Assembly: GCA_035610365.1 (NCBI GenBank)
Contig: CM069435.1
Coordinates: 82,865,389-82,929,388 of the forward strand
Source: Aquatica leii
Lineage: Eukaryota > Arthropoda > Insecta > Coleoptera > Lampyridae
Direction of reading: 5' to 3'
DNA length: 64,000 nt
Shown: positions 47,636 to 58,960 of the stretch, piece after piece
Position numbering within the stretch: position 1 is the stretch's first letter
Layout of the letters: each line of letters begins with the position of its first letter
Position numbers and translations under genes: made by a program
Notes under the pieces: generated by a model
What the model was told of the DNA's origin: nothing
What the model saw: the letters and a program-made list of their open reading frames with translations, nothing else
The model's database searches: none

Positions 47636-47639
47636 TCAT

Positions 47640-47912
47640 ATCATATTATGTAATTTGTTTTCTATGCCATATACAAATTTTGTCCACTCTTTTTGGTTAG
47701 TTACTTTGCTGCGTCCTCTCTTAGTTAATATTTCCACTATCTGCTGGTTCTACGTTATAATAGGTCGCTCTCTTGATTTTCCTACATTTCTCTGCATTTC
47801 TCATACTTACCTTACAGGTCTGTCTTTATTCATACGAATAATGTCTCTATACCGTCTAAGTTGACATTTTTCAATATACTCATGTATCGTTTGTACCTTT
47901 AATATTAAAAAG
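47640..47912 (-). pseudogene. LINE ORF2, extreme C-terminal part
   Basis: The minus strand reads CQLRRYRDIIRMNKDRPVRY and then an Arg-rich GKSRERP segment and WTKF-type end. It corresponds to the RYxGHVxRMxxxRxxKRxxxW...G...GRPRxxW tail of RTE-like and related LINEs. Its missing upstream part lies at 52617-53308, on the other side of the Gypsy insertion. Confidence 0.65.
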
Positions 47913-48167
47913 TTCTTAAAGTTATTGTCAACTTTGAAACAACAGATAACAGAAATACATAACTATTGAAAGAAAACTGAAGTCAGCTTTCGAATTAAAT
48001 CAGAAGAGAACTTTGTCGGTTTAAATAAATAAACGATTATCGTGTGTGCTAAAATAAATAAATCCGGACCAGTAAAAAATAAATACACCGTGTTAAGTGT
48101 ACGTGCTTTTAATTAAATTAAACAAATACCGGTTTTGATAAACAGAAATTATTCGCGGACATTATTT
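47913..48167 (+). repeat. 5' LTR of the Gypsy fossil
   Basis: It matches 52382-52616 along its length with clear divergence, including small gaps. Both ends were set by comparing the two copies and the LINE flank, so the limits are approximate by a few bases. Confidence 0.6.
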
Positions 48168-48592
48168 TTCTAGTGATAATAATATATAAGTTAACATCAG
48201 TGTTTTTCTTAAATATCGTTAGATTTAATTAGTGGTACGTAGTTCTAATATTTAATTTTAAAATTCGTTACATTGGTGATAGAAGTGTGTGGAAATTAAA
48301 ACGCATCGAAACCGTTGATATTGTGTAAATAAACAAATGTTTAGTTTGCAAATTGTGTGTTGGTTTATACAGTGTAATTATAGTAGTTCGTTAAACTAGC
48401 GTCATGCGTTATTTAGTGTTGTTAAACTTTTTAGCCGTGTTATAACTTATGCAGGTAACTTGTTACCAAACTAAAATGGACGCAAAACAATTTGAATTTC
48501 TCGAATTAATAAAAAATCGTTAAAAATCGAAAATAAAATTGTGGAAGAAAAACAGTTCTAGATTCTCATAAAATGGAAAAAAAATTACAAAA

Positions 48593-49177
48593 ATGAAAGA
48601 AAAACTGTCCAAAAATCCTCAGAAAATAGAAGAAAATTATAGAAACATGGTAGAAAAACTATCTTCTGCTATGGTCTACGCTCCGGAAACTACCATTCAA
48701 ATGGCATCGCTTATGGAACAATTGCACAGTATTTATTTGGAGGGCAAGATCAATCAAAGAAATGTTCAGTTACTGGTTGTCTCGAGAAGGACAAAAGTCA
48801 TCATTCGTCTGGACGTATTGCGAGAAAATAAGAAAACTTTATCAGTAACAGTAAGATTTCAAACTGCAGTATACGTGACTATTGGTTTAGGAAATAGAGT
48901 ACTTGACTATCAAGAACTTGTAGCCGACATCGCGGAAAAAGTTATTATGAGAATTATCGTTATAAAAAAGTATGGGTTTTACTTGTATATAAAGAACGAT
49001 GACCTGAAGATTAACAGTAAAGAAATTCTTTATTATTTGTCAGAGAAAGCAGTCGTACAAGTCTTAAAAAATGACGTTACTCTGCCTGCAAGAACTGAAA
49101 ATGTGGTGATGGCACGCTTAGATGGAAATCTCTGGAAAGAGTGCATTTGTGCTATTGAACCAATTATTACTCGTTAG
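48593..49177 (+). pseudogene. Gypsy gag/protease-derived frame
   Basis: This is an open frame of 194 codons in the Gypsy fossil. Its N-terminal third is Lys/Glu-rich, with coiled-coil-like spacing, and fits a Gag. Its C-terminal part (NDVTLPARTENVVMARLDGN) corresponds to the sequence after the protease in insect Gypsy polyproteins. It does not include a recognisable zinc knuckle or a full protease. It is part of a broken element. Confidence 0.55.
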
Positions 49178-49379
49178 CAGAACTTTAGTACAAATAAAAA
49201 ATTCCAGTAAAGATCTTTGTCAACTCAGATCCAGTAACATTGAAAAAGGAAACCGTGGTAGATCAACGCATGCCAGTATCTTAAATTGTCAGAAGCGTAA
49301 ATTCTAATAAAGACACGTTGCCAAAAAAGTACCCACAACATTTATTTATTGAACATTCTTACCTCTAAATGCCAAAGCC

Positions 49380-51560
49380 TCAGCCAATACCAGCTGGCTA
49401 AATTTAAAGTGTTGATCTAACAGTATCAAGATGTGGAAAAGAAGCCGAACAAATAATTACGGATATGGAAAGAGAAGGTGTGCTTACACTTTCAAATAGC
49501 CCATGAGCGTCCCCATTAGTACTCGTAAAGGACTGTCTTAAGCGACGTGCCCAGTTTATTTAGACAATACGTGATTGTAGTTGAAAGGTCGTTTCAAAAG
49601 CATCTGAACAACTTGAAAAATGTGTTCTAACGACTACGTGGGGCAAATCTAAAATTGAGCCTAAAAAAGTTCTATGCATTTAAGAAAGAAGTGCAATATC
49701 TTGCCCACCTCGTATCTAAAGATGAAGTAAAGGCTGACTCAGACAAAATCCGAGCAGTGCAAGCATGACCAAGACTAATCAACAAGCATCAAATTTGCAG
49801 TTTTCTTGGGTTATGCACTTGTTATCGACGATGTATACGTAGCTTTGTCAAAATTACCAAACCTTTGACAAAATTGACCGAAGAAAGAGTAGAATGTAGA
49901 TGAAATGAATACTGCAAAGACGTTTTCCAACAACTAAAACAGGTTCTAGTCACTTCGCCGATTTTAAATTATACAAAAAAAGATAGAAAATTTGTTTTGG
50001 ATACCAATGCAAGTAAGATGTTCATAGGCGCAGTTTTTCGCAGATGCAAGATGACAAAAGTCAACGTTTTAGTAAATTTTTTTCCAGGCTAGAAGGGAAT
50101 TACTAAATGGCTAGGGGAAAGTTGTTAGCAGTCGTCAAGTCCATAGAACACTTATACAAATATTTGTATAGATATAAGTTTTTGCGAAGGACGGACCACG
50201 CCGCTTTGAAATAGCTATTGTAATCCAGAAGAACAAGTGGTAAGATGCATCGAGAGACTTCAAGAATATGACTACGACACAAAACACCGTACCGGAAGTA
50301 GTTATCGGGGACTCTGATGCCTTGTCTTAAAGACTATGCCCGGCAAATTGTAGCTATTGTTTGTGACTTAAAGAAAAAATTAAATGTCCCTAAAAAACTG
50401 CTATGGTGGATGATAAGTGGGAACCTGAGCAGTTGCGTCGCAAACAAGAAAACGATCGTGACATACGAGTACTCCTGAACTAAAAAGCAAACTGCCGAGG
50501 AGCAATGGGAAGAAGTGAGTGTTTTAAGTAGAAACATTAAAGCATACTGAGCGCAATGGGACACTTTGATAGTGGAAGACGGTCTTCTTGAAAGATCGCT
50601 AGGCAGTGTCGAGGGCACAAAAAACAGAGTGCAGTTGGTAGTGTCAAATAGCCGAGTGTCATAGGTGTTGCAGTATCTGCATGATGGTACAACAGGGAGA
50701 CACTTTAGCGTAAAAAAGACATTAAGGAAAGTTTGAGAAAGATTCTACTGGGTGAACTAAAAAAGCGTCATGAAATGGTGTCAAAAGTGCACGGTCTATG
50801 CATCAGGAAATCGTCTAGCAAAAAGAAACGCAAAGCAACGATGAAACAGTATAACGTGGGAAACCGTTTAGAGAGAATAGCGGTTGATATCGCAGGACGG
50901 TTCCTAGAATCTAATTCAGGAAACAAATACATCCTGGTGGCAAGAGATTATTTTACGAGATGGACGGAGGCTTACGTACTACCCAAACAAGAAGCAGCTA
51001 CAGTCGCAGACGTATTAATAAAAAAGTTTTTTTGTCGGATTGAAGTTCCGTTGGAATTAAATTTCTACCAGAAAGCCAACTTTGAGTCTGGGCTGCTTGA
51101 AAAAGTTTACCGACTGTTGGGACTAGGACGACGCCTCTCCATATTCAATTTGATGACGTGGTTGAACGGATGAATAAAACAATAAAGAAGTACTTAGCTA
51201 AAGTAGTGTTCAAACAACAAAAAGACTGAAATCAGTACTTGCACATTTTTTTAATGGCATACCGATCCTCTGCACGGGCCAAATACGATCCTGTGTCATG
51301 CTGGGTCGCGAAATACCATTGTTATGCGACCTTCAATTTTGACGGAGATTCGAAGAAGTTGTTAGAAAAAACTACGTCAGCAAGCAGACAAAGAGGCTAA
51401 ACGAAGTACACGAGGCTGTCCGTAAAAACACCCAAATTGCTAGCGACAGAATGAAGGCCAGACGTCACACGCAAAAAGCCGTGAGTTTTAACCTGGTTAC
51501 CTGGTGTGGTTGAATCCCCTCTAAAGAAGACACTGCTAAAACTGTAAAATCAATGCAAAA
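49380..51560 (+). pseudogene. Gypsy pol remains: RT, RNase H, integrase
   Basis: Recognisable blocks in order are the RT entry resembling EDMEKEGVxxPSxSPxxSP (about 49460-49520), the post-active-site LKLKKFYAFKKEVQYLAH-like block (about 49655-49705), the RT connection with LTKLT and APILxY-type motifs (about 49860-49980), the LDTNAS start of RNase H (about 50000), and the integrase core with AVDIAGRFLES, ARDYFTRWTEAYVLPKQEA and ATVADVLIKKFF (50880-51040), followed by its tail to about 51560. The order RT-RNase H-integrase is that of Ty3/Gypsy. The coding sequence is broken many times. Confidence 0.8.
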
Positions 51561-51829
51561 ACTCTTATGAAGTCGTGCAACGTATTAATGGCGTCATATA
51601 TTGCATCCAAAAACCACCCAGAGGCAGCGGTAGTCCACATCGATCGTCTAACCTCGTTTGCTAGCAATAACAATGTTACGCAAACTCAGGTATGAACCAA
51701 GGTAATCAGAAGCAGAACTAAAAATCAACTCGATGGAATAGACTACAATAGGTGTATGAGCACGTAAGGGGGTATGGGAAAGACTGGGTTTGAAGTTTCA
51801 ACCTAAGAACAAAATTTCCAAACAAGAAA

Positions 51830-52215
51830 AATTATGTTATCGCACACTGATTAAGCAACTATCTTGATATGTCTAGAAAGGTAGCAGCCGTATTTAAGAA
51901 GATTTTTGGACGGTTACATGAAATTTGAAGACAGCAACCGGCGGTCGGAAAGGTTTTAAAACTACGTGATAACTAACGCTTTATTTTCTATCTGGTCATA
52001 AAGAAGTACTCACGTGCTAAACCGTTATACAGAAAACTGTGGCAAACATTATGAAATTTTAGAAGAGAAATTGAGTTCTTCACAGTATTAAGAAATTAGC
52101 AGTAATCAAGTTTGGTTGTGGCTTCGATCAACTAAATTGGAGGACAGCTTGAAGTATTTTGGAGGTCGTTTTTCAAAAAACAAACGTTCAGGTGTTGTTT
52201 TGCAGTTACCATCCA
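51830..52215 (+). pseudogene. Macro domain (OARD1/TARG1-like), second Gypsy copy
   Basis: Motifs NYVIAH, MSRKVAAVFKK, RQQPAVGKVLKL, KKYSRAKPLY, FGCGFDQLNW and a terminal VQVLF strand match OARD1 (SLAHC, AGIAVLFKKKFG, KKSGEVAVL, KKRASHKPTYEN, GCGLDRLQW, IKITVYTL) in order and spacing. The position is the same as in the copy at 33.9 kb: after the integrase tail and before the 3' LTR. The two copies differ in many places, so they are separate old insertions and not a recent duplication of the region. It is broken. Confidence 0.83.
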
Positions 52216-52381
52216 AGTAGCACAGTGGGTCAGGAAAAGGTTATTGATTGCTACTTTTATAGTCAAGGAAATTGCCAAAGTTGAGAAAGTTGCCGCTATC
52301 ACTAAAGTCTTTTCTACTGGTGTTGCATCCATATTCGTGTTTTGGGACAGAACAGTCTTAAGAAGAAGCCAGTGAAACGGT

Positions 52382-52616
52382 CTTAAAGTTATTGTCAACT
52401 TCGAGACAATGACCAAAGGATGCTGAACATTCTAGACACAGAAATAAAGCTTTCAAATTAAATTGGAAAAAAATTTTGTCGGTTTAAATAAATAAGTAAT
52501 TAACGTGTGTGTTAAGATAAATAAATAAAGTGCCTGTGCCAGTTATAAATAAATACGACGTGTTAAGTATACGTGTCTTCAACATAAACAAATACCGGTT
52601 TTGATGAACCGGACAT
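52382..52616 (+). repeat. 3' LTR of the Gypsy fossil
   Basis: It corresponds to 47913-48167 and ends next to the minus-strand LINE reverse transcriptase. Its last bases, ...GGACATTATT, are shared with the 5' copy. Confidence 0.6.
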
Positions 52617-53308
52617 TATTTTATTAAAAATTTCATATCCATACTCTGGATTGTGTTTTTCACTTTTTTTTGTTAGGATCGAACTTTCGCATCCAAACTT
52701 AAAGATAGGGATAGAAACTGTCTTATAGACACTTAATTCCTTTTTTGACGTTACTTCTACCATAACTTTAATTTTTTGTTTACTTACTTTTAAACCTTTT
52801 TCTGTCAGTTTAATTAATCCAAATATTTTTATTCCTTTGGAAGTCATTTTCACTTTTAGCAAATACAATTTTATCTTCAACAAAAATACATTCACTAATA
52901 CATACCAATTCTATGCTTTTATAACCTACGTAAAATTTACTTGTTTCTCTTTTTGTTTTTTTAATAACGTAATCTAGTACTACATTAAACAACACTGAGG
53001 TTATAATTTTTTGTCGCGTATCTTTGCTTACTGGAAAACATTTAAAAGTTTGCTGTCTGTTCTAACAAAGTTTCTATTGTTTCTGTACAGACTGATAATT
53101 GCTTGTGTTGAGTTCCTATCAATTTCTGTGTTTGTTTTAATCATTCTTTTACCACTGTTCTCAATTATCTGTCGAGTGCTTTTTCTAAATTTAACAATGT
53201 AGATACATTTCTATTTTTGTGTTTCTTAGTTTCTCGCTGCAATGTAAAGATATGGACTTGAATGCTTTGTCCTTTCTAAATCCGCTTTGTAACTCTTCTA
53301 ACTCTTAT
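52617..53308 (-). pseudogene. LINE reverse transcriptase, middle part
   Basis: Read from 53308 downward: ELEELQSGFRKDKAFKSI (family EEEQxGFRxGRS), ALYRNNRNFVRT-like, ITSVLFNVVLDYVIKK (GCxLSPLLFNxVLDxVIK), FVEDKIVFAKSENDF where FADD is expected, so the catalytic Asp pair is lost, then GLKVSKQKIKVM and FGCESSILTKKSEK. The type is that of LINEs annotated in insects as endonuclease-reverse transcriptase (RTE-like or close). It is decayed, with several frame changes. It is split from 47640-47912 by a Gypsy copy and from 54147-54245 by MITEs. Confidence 0.75.
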
Positions 53309-54146
53309 CCGGGCAAGTCTTTGAAGCAACGTAACCGGGCAGTGTGGGTCCAATGGACCCACCTTATTTAGTTACACTTTTTTTTATCAACTCCCTTATA
53401 CTGTGTAGTTTTTACTGGAGTATAATTACAAATAAGGCTTACATAAACACTTATTATATAAGAAAAACTATTTATTGCAATTATTACAGATAATAGTAGT
53501 GACAGAGTGTTGATTACAAACATTTTTATAGCATTTTTTACAACATTGCCTTTGTTTTCTTGCGTTTCTTTACCTTCTTTACCTTTTACTACATGACTGG
53601 CTATATATATATAAGGACAAAGCAAAGAAAGGGCACTAAATGCATTAAATTTGTCAATAAAATACAATTATAAATAGGTATTCACCGCTAATAGCAAATT
53701 ACTCATAATCCATAAGTAGATAATTACAAAAGAATAACTTGAACAATATCTAACTGCCACTAAATGAATGACATAGATTAGTTTACAAACATTTCATACT
53801 AATTCCATTTTCCATAACAATTAGCCTTGAAAACAAAGTAACTCTCAAATCCGCTAATGGTTGAAACGAATACCTACTAAATTATGAAAATATCGTAAAC
53901 ATGAGATGCATCAATTTCAAGTATCACACGAGGGTCCATTGGACTCACACTGCCCGGTTAAGTAAGTTTTATATTACGATAATTATTTATTGAAAAGTAA
54001 ATAAAATTTACCAATTTTGACTAAACAGAAACTTAATTAATACTATTTTCATAGAAACCACAGCGGCATTTTGTCAAAAGTTAAAAATTAACTGAAATAT
54101 AGTCGTTTGTAACACCGCGTGGGTCCATTGGACCCCAGTTGCCCGG
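53309..54146. mobile_element. Outer piggyBac-type MITE
   Basis: CCGGGCAA begins at 53309 and its inverted copy TTGCCCGG ends at 54146. Near the right end GGGTCCATTGGACCCCAGTT belongs to the same terminal repeat, whose left counterpart has been cut off by the inner element. The flanks are TTAT (53305-53308) and ATAA (54147-54150), each one change from TTAA. It lies precisely between two collinear parts of the LINE reverse transcriptase. It encodes nothing. Confidence 0.65.
53335..53957. mobile_element. Inner piggyBac-type MITE, nested
   Basis: The terminal inverted repeats CCGGGCAGTGTGGGTCCAAT (53335 onward) and their inverted copy ending at 53957 agree over about 26 bp, with two or three differences. 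The flanks are GTAA (53331-53334, one change from TTAA) and TTAA (53958-53961). The 623-bp interior has no transposase; the minus-strand frame 53368-53667 is not one I recognise. The GTCCAATGGAC palindrome is part of the end. Confidence 0.8.
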
Positions 54147-54245
54147 ATAATAGCTAACCGAGATTCTAGTCTTGTTACTAATTGTTTTTCTAGTACCTTT
54201 TCATACACTTTTAGTACGCTGCCTAACAGAGTAATACTAATATAA
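54147..54245 (-). pseudogene. LINE reverse transcriptase, upstream piece
   Basis: The minus strand reads SITLLGSVLKVYEKVLEKQL and then VTRLESRL, equivalent to the YRGIxLLSxxxKxYExILxxRL block directly before EEEQxGFR. It joins 53308 across the piggyBac-type MITEs. Confidence 0.7.
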
Positions 54246-54289
54246 TAAATAATATTAGTATATTGGTGGAATAAAGGTTACATGTGTTG

Positions 54290-54760
54290 ATTTGTGCTTA
54301 TTAACTCTGATTTTCCAATACTGAAGTCATTTTGGATTAAGTATATATTTTCTTGGACCATAGCGGAAGTAATTTCAGGATCTGATGCAATTACTGTGGT
54401 ATCATCAGCGAAAGTTGCTACTTCTGTGTCTTCCCGTACTGGTAAACCTGAGTCAAAGATCAGATATAGGATAGAGCTCAGAATACTCTTTTGTGGAACG
54501 CTTGATGTGATAGTTTTAAGGTTTGTTTGTTAATCTTCGTATCTAGCGTAGAATTGCCTTGTAAGCATCAGTGTAACAGAAGGTAAACGTTACGTGGTAG
54601 CTGTTGTTTGATTTTATAAAGTAGGCCAGGGAATCTTATCAAAAGCTTGAGATACATCGAAAAATACTCCTGAGCAGTATCTGCCTTCTTCGATAGACTT
54701 AATTCTTTTCTGTAGTTGTGAATTTTTTATATGTATTTTTTGTATCTACAAATTTAGTTA
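54290..54760 (-). pseudogene. Jockey-clade LINE, RT fragment
   Basis: Read from about 54715 down to 54290: RIKSIEEGRYCSGVFFDVSQ, AFDKIPWPTL, a SSVPQKSILSSILYLIFDSG block (the GVPQGSVLGPLLY motif), VATFADDTTVIASD with an intact catalytic FADD, and IQNDFSIGKS. These match palm motifs of Jockey-type reverse transcriptase in order. Endonuclease and 3' part are absent, and at least one frame change and one stop lie in the piece. Confidence 0.8.
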
Positions 54761-54769
54761 GCCAATAAT

Positions 54770-57290
54770 TTTAAGAGATTATTTGCTTTTTTGCATTATT
54801 GCTTGCATCTGAGCTACTTCTTAATCTTTTTTGTATTTAACTAATTTCCACATAAAATTTATTCTTATGAGAAATGTATATGTAAAATCTGTGACCAACG
54901 CCACCTTATACGAACTGATATGTAAATGTATTTAGTTCGACTTTTAAGTGCAGTTGGTTTTTGCAAAACAAAATGTACAAAAATTTAATATAACTTAATT
55001 TGAAATGCAAAATTGAGAATCATCATCTTAATAACAATTAGATTATGTCTCTGTAGTACCACTAAATAAAGTTAATAATTTTTTTTTGAATTTTTAACAC
55101 CTAACTTTTTGTAAAAACTTTGGTTGTTCAAATTTATTTGGTGTTCCTTAATAGATAGATACGTCAATTAATGTACGTAGTAGTTTATCTTTTGACGTGT
55201 TTACTTATTAAATCAATAATTGCGTGTTTATTTGAATTGTTAATGAATACATAACAAGCAAAGGTTACGTAAACATTTAACGTTTGTATGACGACACTCT
55301 CACTTAACTAAAACAGTAAAATAAGCATTTGTGGACGTATAAAAATCCACTACATAAGTTTAGTGGTTATAAAGTTGTATCTTTAAAACGTAAACGTTTT
55401 CTTATTGAATATTTATCGCCGTTCACTAATGCAATATTTATGTATGTACCCGATGATCTTCCACCCAACTTTATAAAATTAGAAATTGAATACTGAAAAG
55501 GAATTTTCGCGAAAAAAATATTGATATATTTTCTTCGCTTCTTATGAAAAGCTGAAAAAATGCGGTTACCTCATAGTTTGAATTATAACGTAATGATGAG
55601 AGAGCCGTTGCGTGACCAGATTACCATATTATCGCGAACATCCCGGAAAAGCCAGCCCATTACTATCATATTTGCAAGCACTTTACGTTTGAATTCTGTC
55701 TGTGTTGATTAACACGTCTACTTACTTACCTTAATAGTTGTAAAATGTATCTAATTAAATATTTTCTATTAAATAATTTTTGTGCAAAAATTGTAATTTT
55801 TTTATAGAATGTTCTGTCAATAAATTTATATGTGCAATTTTTCTAATATAATAAAGTTTTTAGTTTGAGGCTGAAAAAAAGTTTTAATTTTTGAATACTT
55901 TACTAAAGCTTATAATACTTTTTTATTATATCTCTAAAATTTAAGACGGTTTTTTTAAGTTATTTTAGAATGCGAAACATGCAAAGTATTGTTTTAGCAA
56001 ATAACACGTGTATATAAAAATAACTTAAATTTCTGAACAAAAATGTTAAAACTTTAATTTAAATTTGTTATTTTCTTTTAAGTCTGTTTGTGAAAAAAAT
56101 ATGTCTATAGATACAACATATTTTATAACAAACTTAGATATAAAAATTACAAAATATTAATATATTAGATACATTACTATATTAAAAAAGTCTATGTCTG
56201 TAACGAAGTTTAAGTTTTGTTTTATTAAATGGTTATTTTTTTATTTTTATTGTTTTAGATAACATTTAAAAGTAGAATTTAACAACACATAGAACATTTG
56301 GTGATTGATAGTTGAATTAAAATGTTATATATTTATTAGTTAAGTATTCAAAATAAAGGTAATGAAATTATTTTTTATTATTTTATATACTTAAGCACAT
56401 TTTATAAATTGTTACAATGAAATTGATTGTATTAAACTTTAATTATCAAGTCTATTTTAATTAGTTTTAAAATAAATTTTAATAATATGACTGAATAATG
56501 TATTACTGTATTTTATTGTTATTTTAGTATGCTGTAGGTAATATTTTATAGTTTTAAATACAAACTATATTTGAAAATATATTTTATTAATTTCAGTACA
56601 TCATAATTAACAAATAATACAATGAATATAAATTATTTAGAAATTGTTAGTCAGTCTGTGTTAGAGGTACAATTTTACAATTAAAATTCTGCGAAAATGT
56701 ACTAAAAAACAATGTTATTTGTATAATTAGTAATTAAATTTATAACTATTTTGTAATAACTCCAAACACATTAATTAGTATTTTTTAAAATAGTCTTTGT
56801 TTAACACTAGCATTAATAAAAACTACTGATCATAGTTTTTATCATTTATTCAAACGGTATTGTTGATAGTAATTTGTTTTAATTAAATTTGTGCTTTTCT
56901 TATTTATACAACGGTATCAAGCAATAAAAGCCTAAAAAATTTAAAGTAAAAAAAAGTTTTAACACTAATATTATTATTGTAGTTATAATGCAAACAAATA
57001 CAAAATAATTTAAATTATAATAATACTGAACAGCTAGAAGGGAAAAAATGTGTTCCTGTAATTTTTACGAGCCCTTGAAGTAAATTTTCTTTAGCGTTTA
57101 TTTCAGATATTACTTAAAAAGATTAAACTTAAACTAAAGTAAGTAAATAAGTAAGAATTTATTTAGTAAAGATTTATTTATATATTTAACATAAATAGTA
57201 ACATATTTCTATTAATACTAAGTTTTGCTTAAAAATTATTCTTAACATAATCACTCAGACTTCTTTAAAATTTAAAAATATTTTGCTCAT
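54770..57290. other. AT-rich stretch, no gene recognised
   Basis: Nothing recognisable. Long A/T runs dominate from 55700 to 57200. The last part may be the 3' untranslated region of the minus-strand LINE that starts beyond it. Confidence 0.5.
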
Positions 57291-57309
57291 GCTTAATTTC
57301 ATCTGGTAA

Positions 57310-58600
57310 GTCATAAGATAACTTCAGACTTTTGTACAGAAGAGAATTTTGTGACTTTGATTTTGAAAATTTTGACAATCTGAAATCACATAGACTTCTC
57401 GTGTTATATGAATGTATGTCATAGTTATACGTATCACTAATTTTGACATGTAGTTTGGAAGCAAATATTTAATTATTTTGTATACCAGCATTAATAAATT
57501 GAAATATATCTGCTGTTTCACACTTAACCAATGCAATGTAAACAATTTAACATTACGGTGATTTAGGTATATTTTGAACAATGTAATATAATCCTCATAG
57601 CCGTATTTTGTTGTTTCTGTAACCGTTTTAAGTTGACTTCGTAACACATTAAAAATATACTACTGCAAAAATCAAAATATGGTGCAACAATTCTTTTATA
57701 AACAGTAATTCTGGCATTAATCGCCAATTTATTAGATATTCTTCCTAATAGGTTAATCTTATTTGTTACTTTTTTTTATTACATAATTCACATGGCTTCT
57801 ATAACTACTCCTAAATATTTACGTGTTTAACCTGTTCTAATTCTATATTTTCAATTTTCATTTTTGTTGTTTCGACATTATTATTTGTTATTACCATTGT
57901 CTTACTTTTTAGCACATTTAATTTTAACTTGTTTGATTGTAACCAATTTGCAATAATTTCTAATTCTGAGTTTAGCTTTATAATAGTTGAATGTACATTT
58001 TTATCAGTAATTGGTACAAGGGTATCGTATGCAAACAAATTAATATTACAGCGTTTAAGATTAAGTTCTAAATCATTAATATAAATTCAGAAAAGCAATG
58101 GCCCTAATACTGATCTTTGAGGTACACCTAAATTATTCTGAATTGAAATAGATTCGTAACTTTGATACGTAGTGGTATGAGTACGAGATTCCAAGCAAGT
58201 TTCGAACCGTTGAAGTTCGGTGCTTCTTATTCCATATTGGTAAAGTTTGTTTATAAGTTTTTCTTTGTCGATAGTTGCAAAGGCTCTTTTATAGTACAAA
58301 AACACTGCTACTACAATATTACTCACGTCGATTTCGGATTTCTATTTTGTCAGCACGAGATTTAATGCTGTTTCATACGAGTGTTTACTTCGAAAACTCG
58401 ATTAATTTTCACTGATTATATTATTTTGTTCCAAAAAGCGTGATTGTTCCTTAACAACTGATTCTAGTATTTGTTCGTACACTGGTAATATTTGATAGGT
58501 CGAAATTCTTCTTTTCGTATTTTTAATTTTAGGCGTTGGTATGATTTTTGATTGCTTCCAACAATTAGGAAATTTTTTTTACCAACTTCTGACTGCTTGC
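57310..58600 (-). pseudogene. CR1/L2-like LINE, RT C-terminal two-thirds
   Basis: From 58600 downward: FLEQNNIIS-like and SFRSKHSYETALN (the QSGFRxxHSTETAL block, about 58440-58350), NIVVAVFLYYKRAFATIDKE (family VFLDFKKAFDTVDHE), LINKLYQYGIRSTEL, YESISIQNNLGVPQRSVLGP (58150-58090), FAYDTLVPIT (the FADDTLI box with its first Asp replaced by Tyr), IANWLQSNKLKLNVLKSKTM, and the terminal LHWLSVKQQIYFNLLMLVYK (about 57520). The order is that of CR1/L2/Rex-type non-LTR elements. Frame changes separate three open pieces and the catalytic box is damaged, so the copy is inactive. Confidence 0.82.
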
Positions 58601-58604
58601 ACTC

Positions 58605-58956
58605 GTTGTGATCAGTCGAATCCTAGCAAATTTCTTGCTGTAACGGAATCGTTCCATATTACCGTAGAGGTTAGCGAAAAGCGTCGCGACGTCTTCCGGC
58701 CTCGGTAAAGAGGTGGACGTTAGTTGTAAGTTGTGTTTGTTACGCAACGCAAAAGAAAGCAAATTAGCAAAGTGTAATAAACACGATTTTATTCTACTTT
58801 AATTTACAACTAATATATTATTACATATAAAACAAGCCGTATCGGTATTAAAATATAACGCGCGCGACGTACTTAGGCGTAAGCTGGTTAGCGATCCTGT
58901 AGACTCAGAGAACCAATAAGCGTGAGAAGTCTTTCTGCGCCAACCAGTCAACAACA
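58605..58956. other. Unassigned flank of the gag-only LTR element
   Basis: A moderately GC-rich stretch with no gene. A TAATAAACACGATTTTATTC segment near 58770 looks like the polyadenylation region of an LTR, but no partner copy is visible. Confidence 0.3.
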
Positions 58957-58960
58957 TCCA

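Larger units (their letters stand above)
47913..52616 (+). mobile_element. Gypsy LTR retrotransposon fossil with macro-domain region
   Basis: About 4.7 kb on the plus strand, inserted in a minus-strand LINE. LTR-like ends of about 240-250 bp (about 47913-48167 and 52382-52616) share ATTGTCAACTT, GGTTTAAATAAATAA, ACGTGTTAAGT and AATACCGGTTTTGAT. ATTAAAA occurs next to both ends and may be the target duplication. Between them are a gag/protease-like frame (48593-49177), RT and RNase H (about 49380-50300), integrase (about 50700-51560) and a macro-domain region (51830-52215). All parts are broken, with on the order of twenty or more disruptions, and the gag part seems shortened. It is old, but younger than the LINE that holds it. 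Confidence 0.85.

Noticed and set aside
53368-53667. 99-codon minus-strand frame as a piggyBac transposase remnant
   Set aside because: It contains none of the transposase motifs or the cysteine-rich finger. Its composition is that of AT-rich filler.
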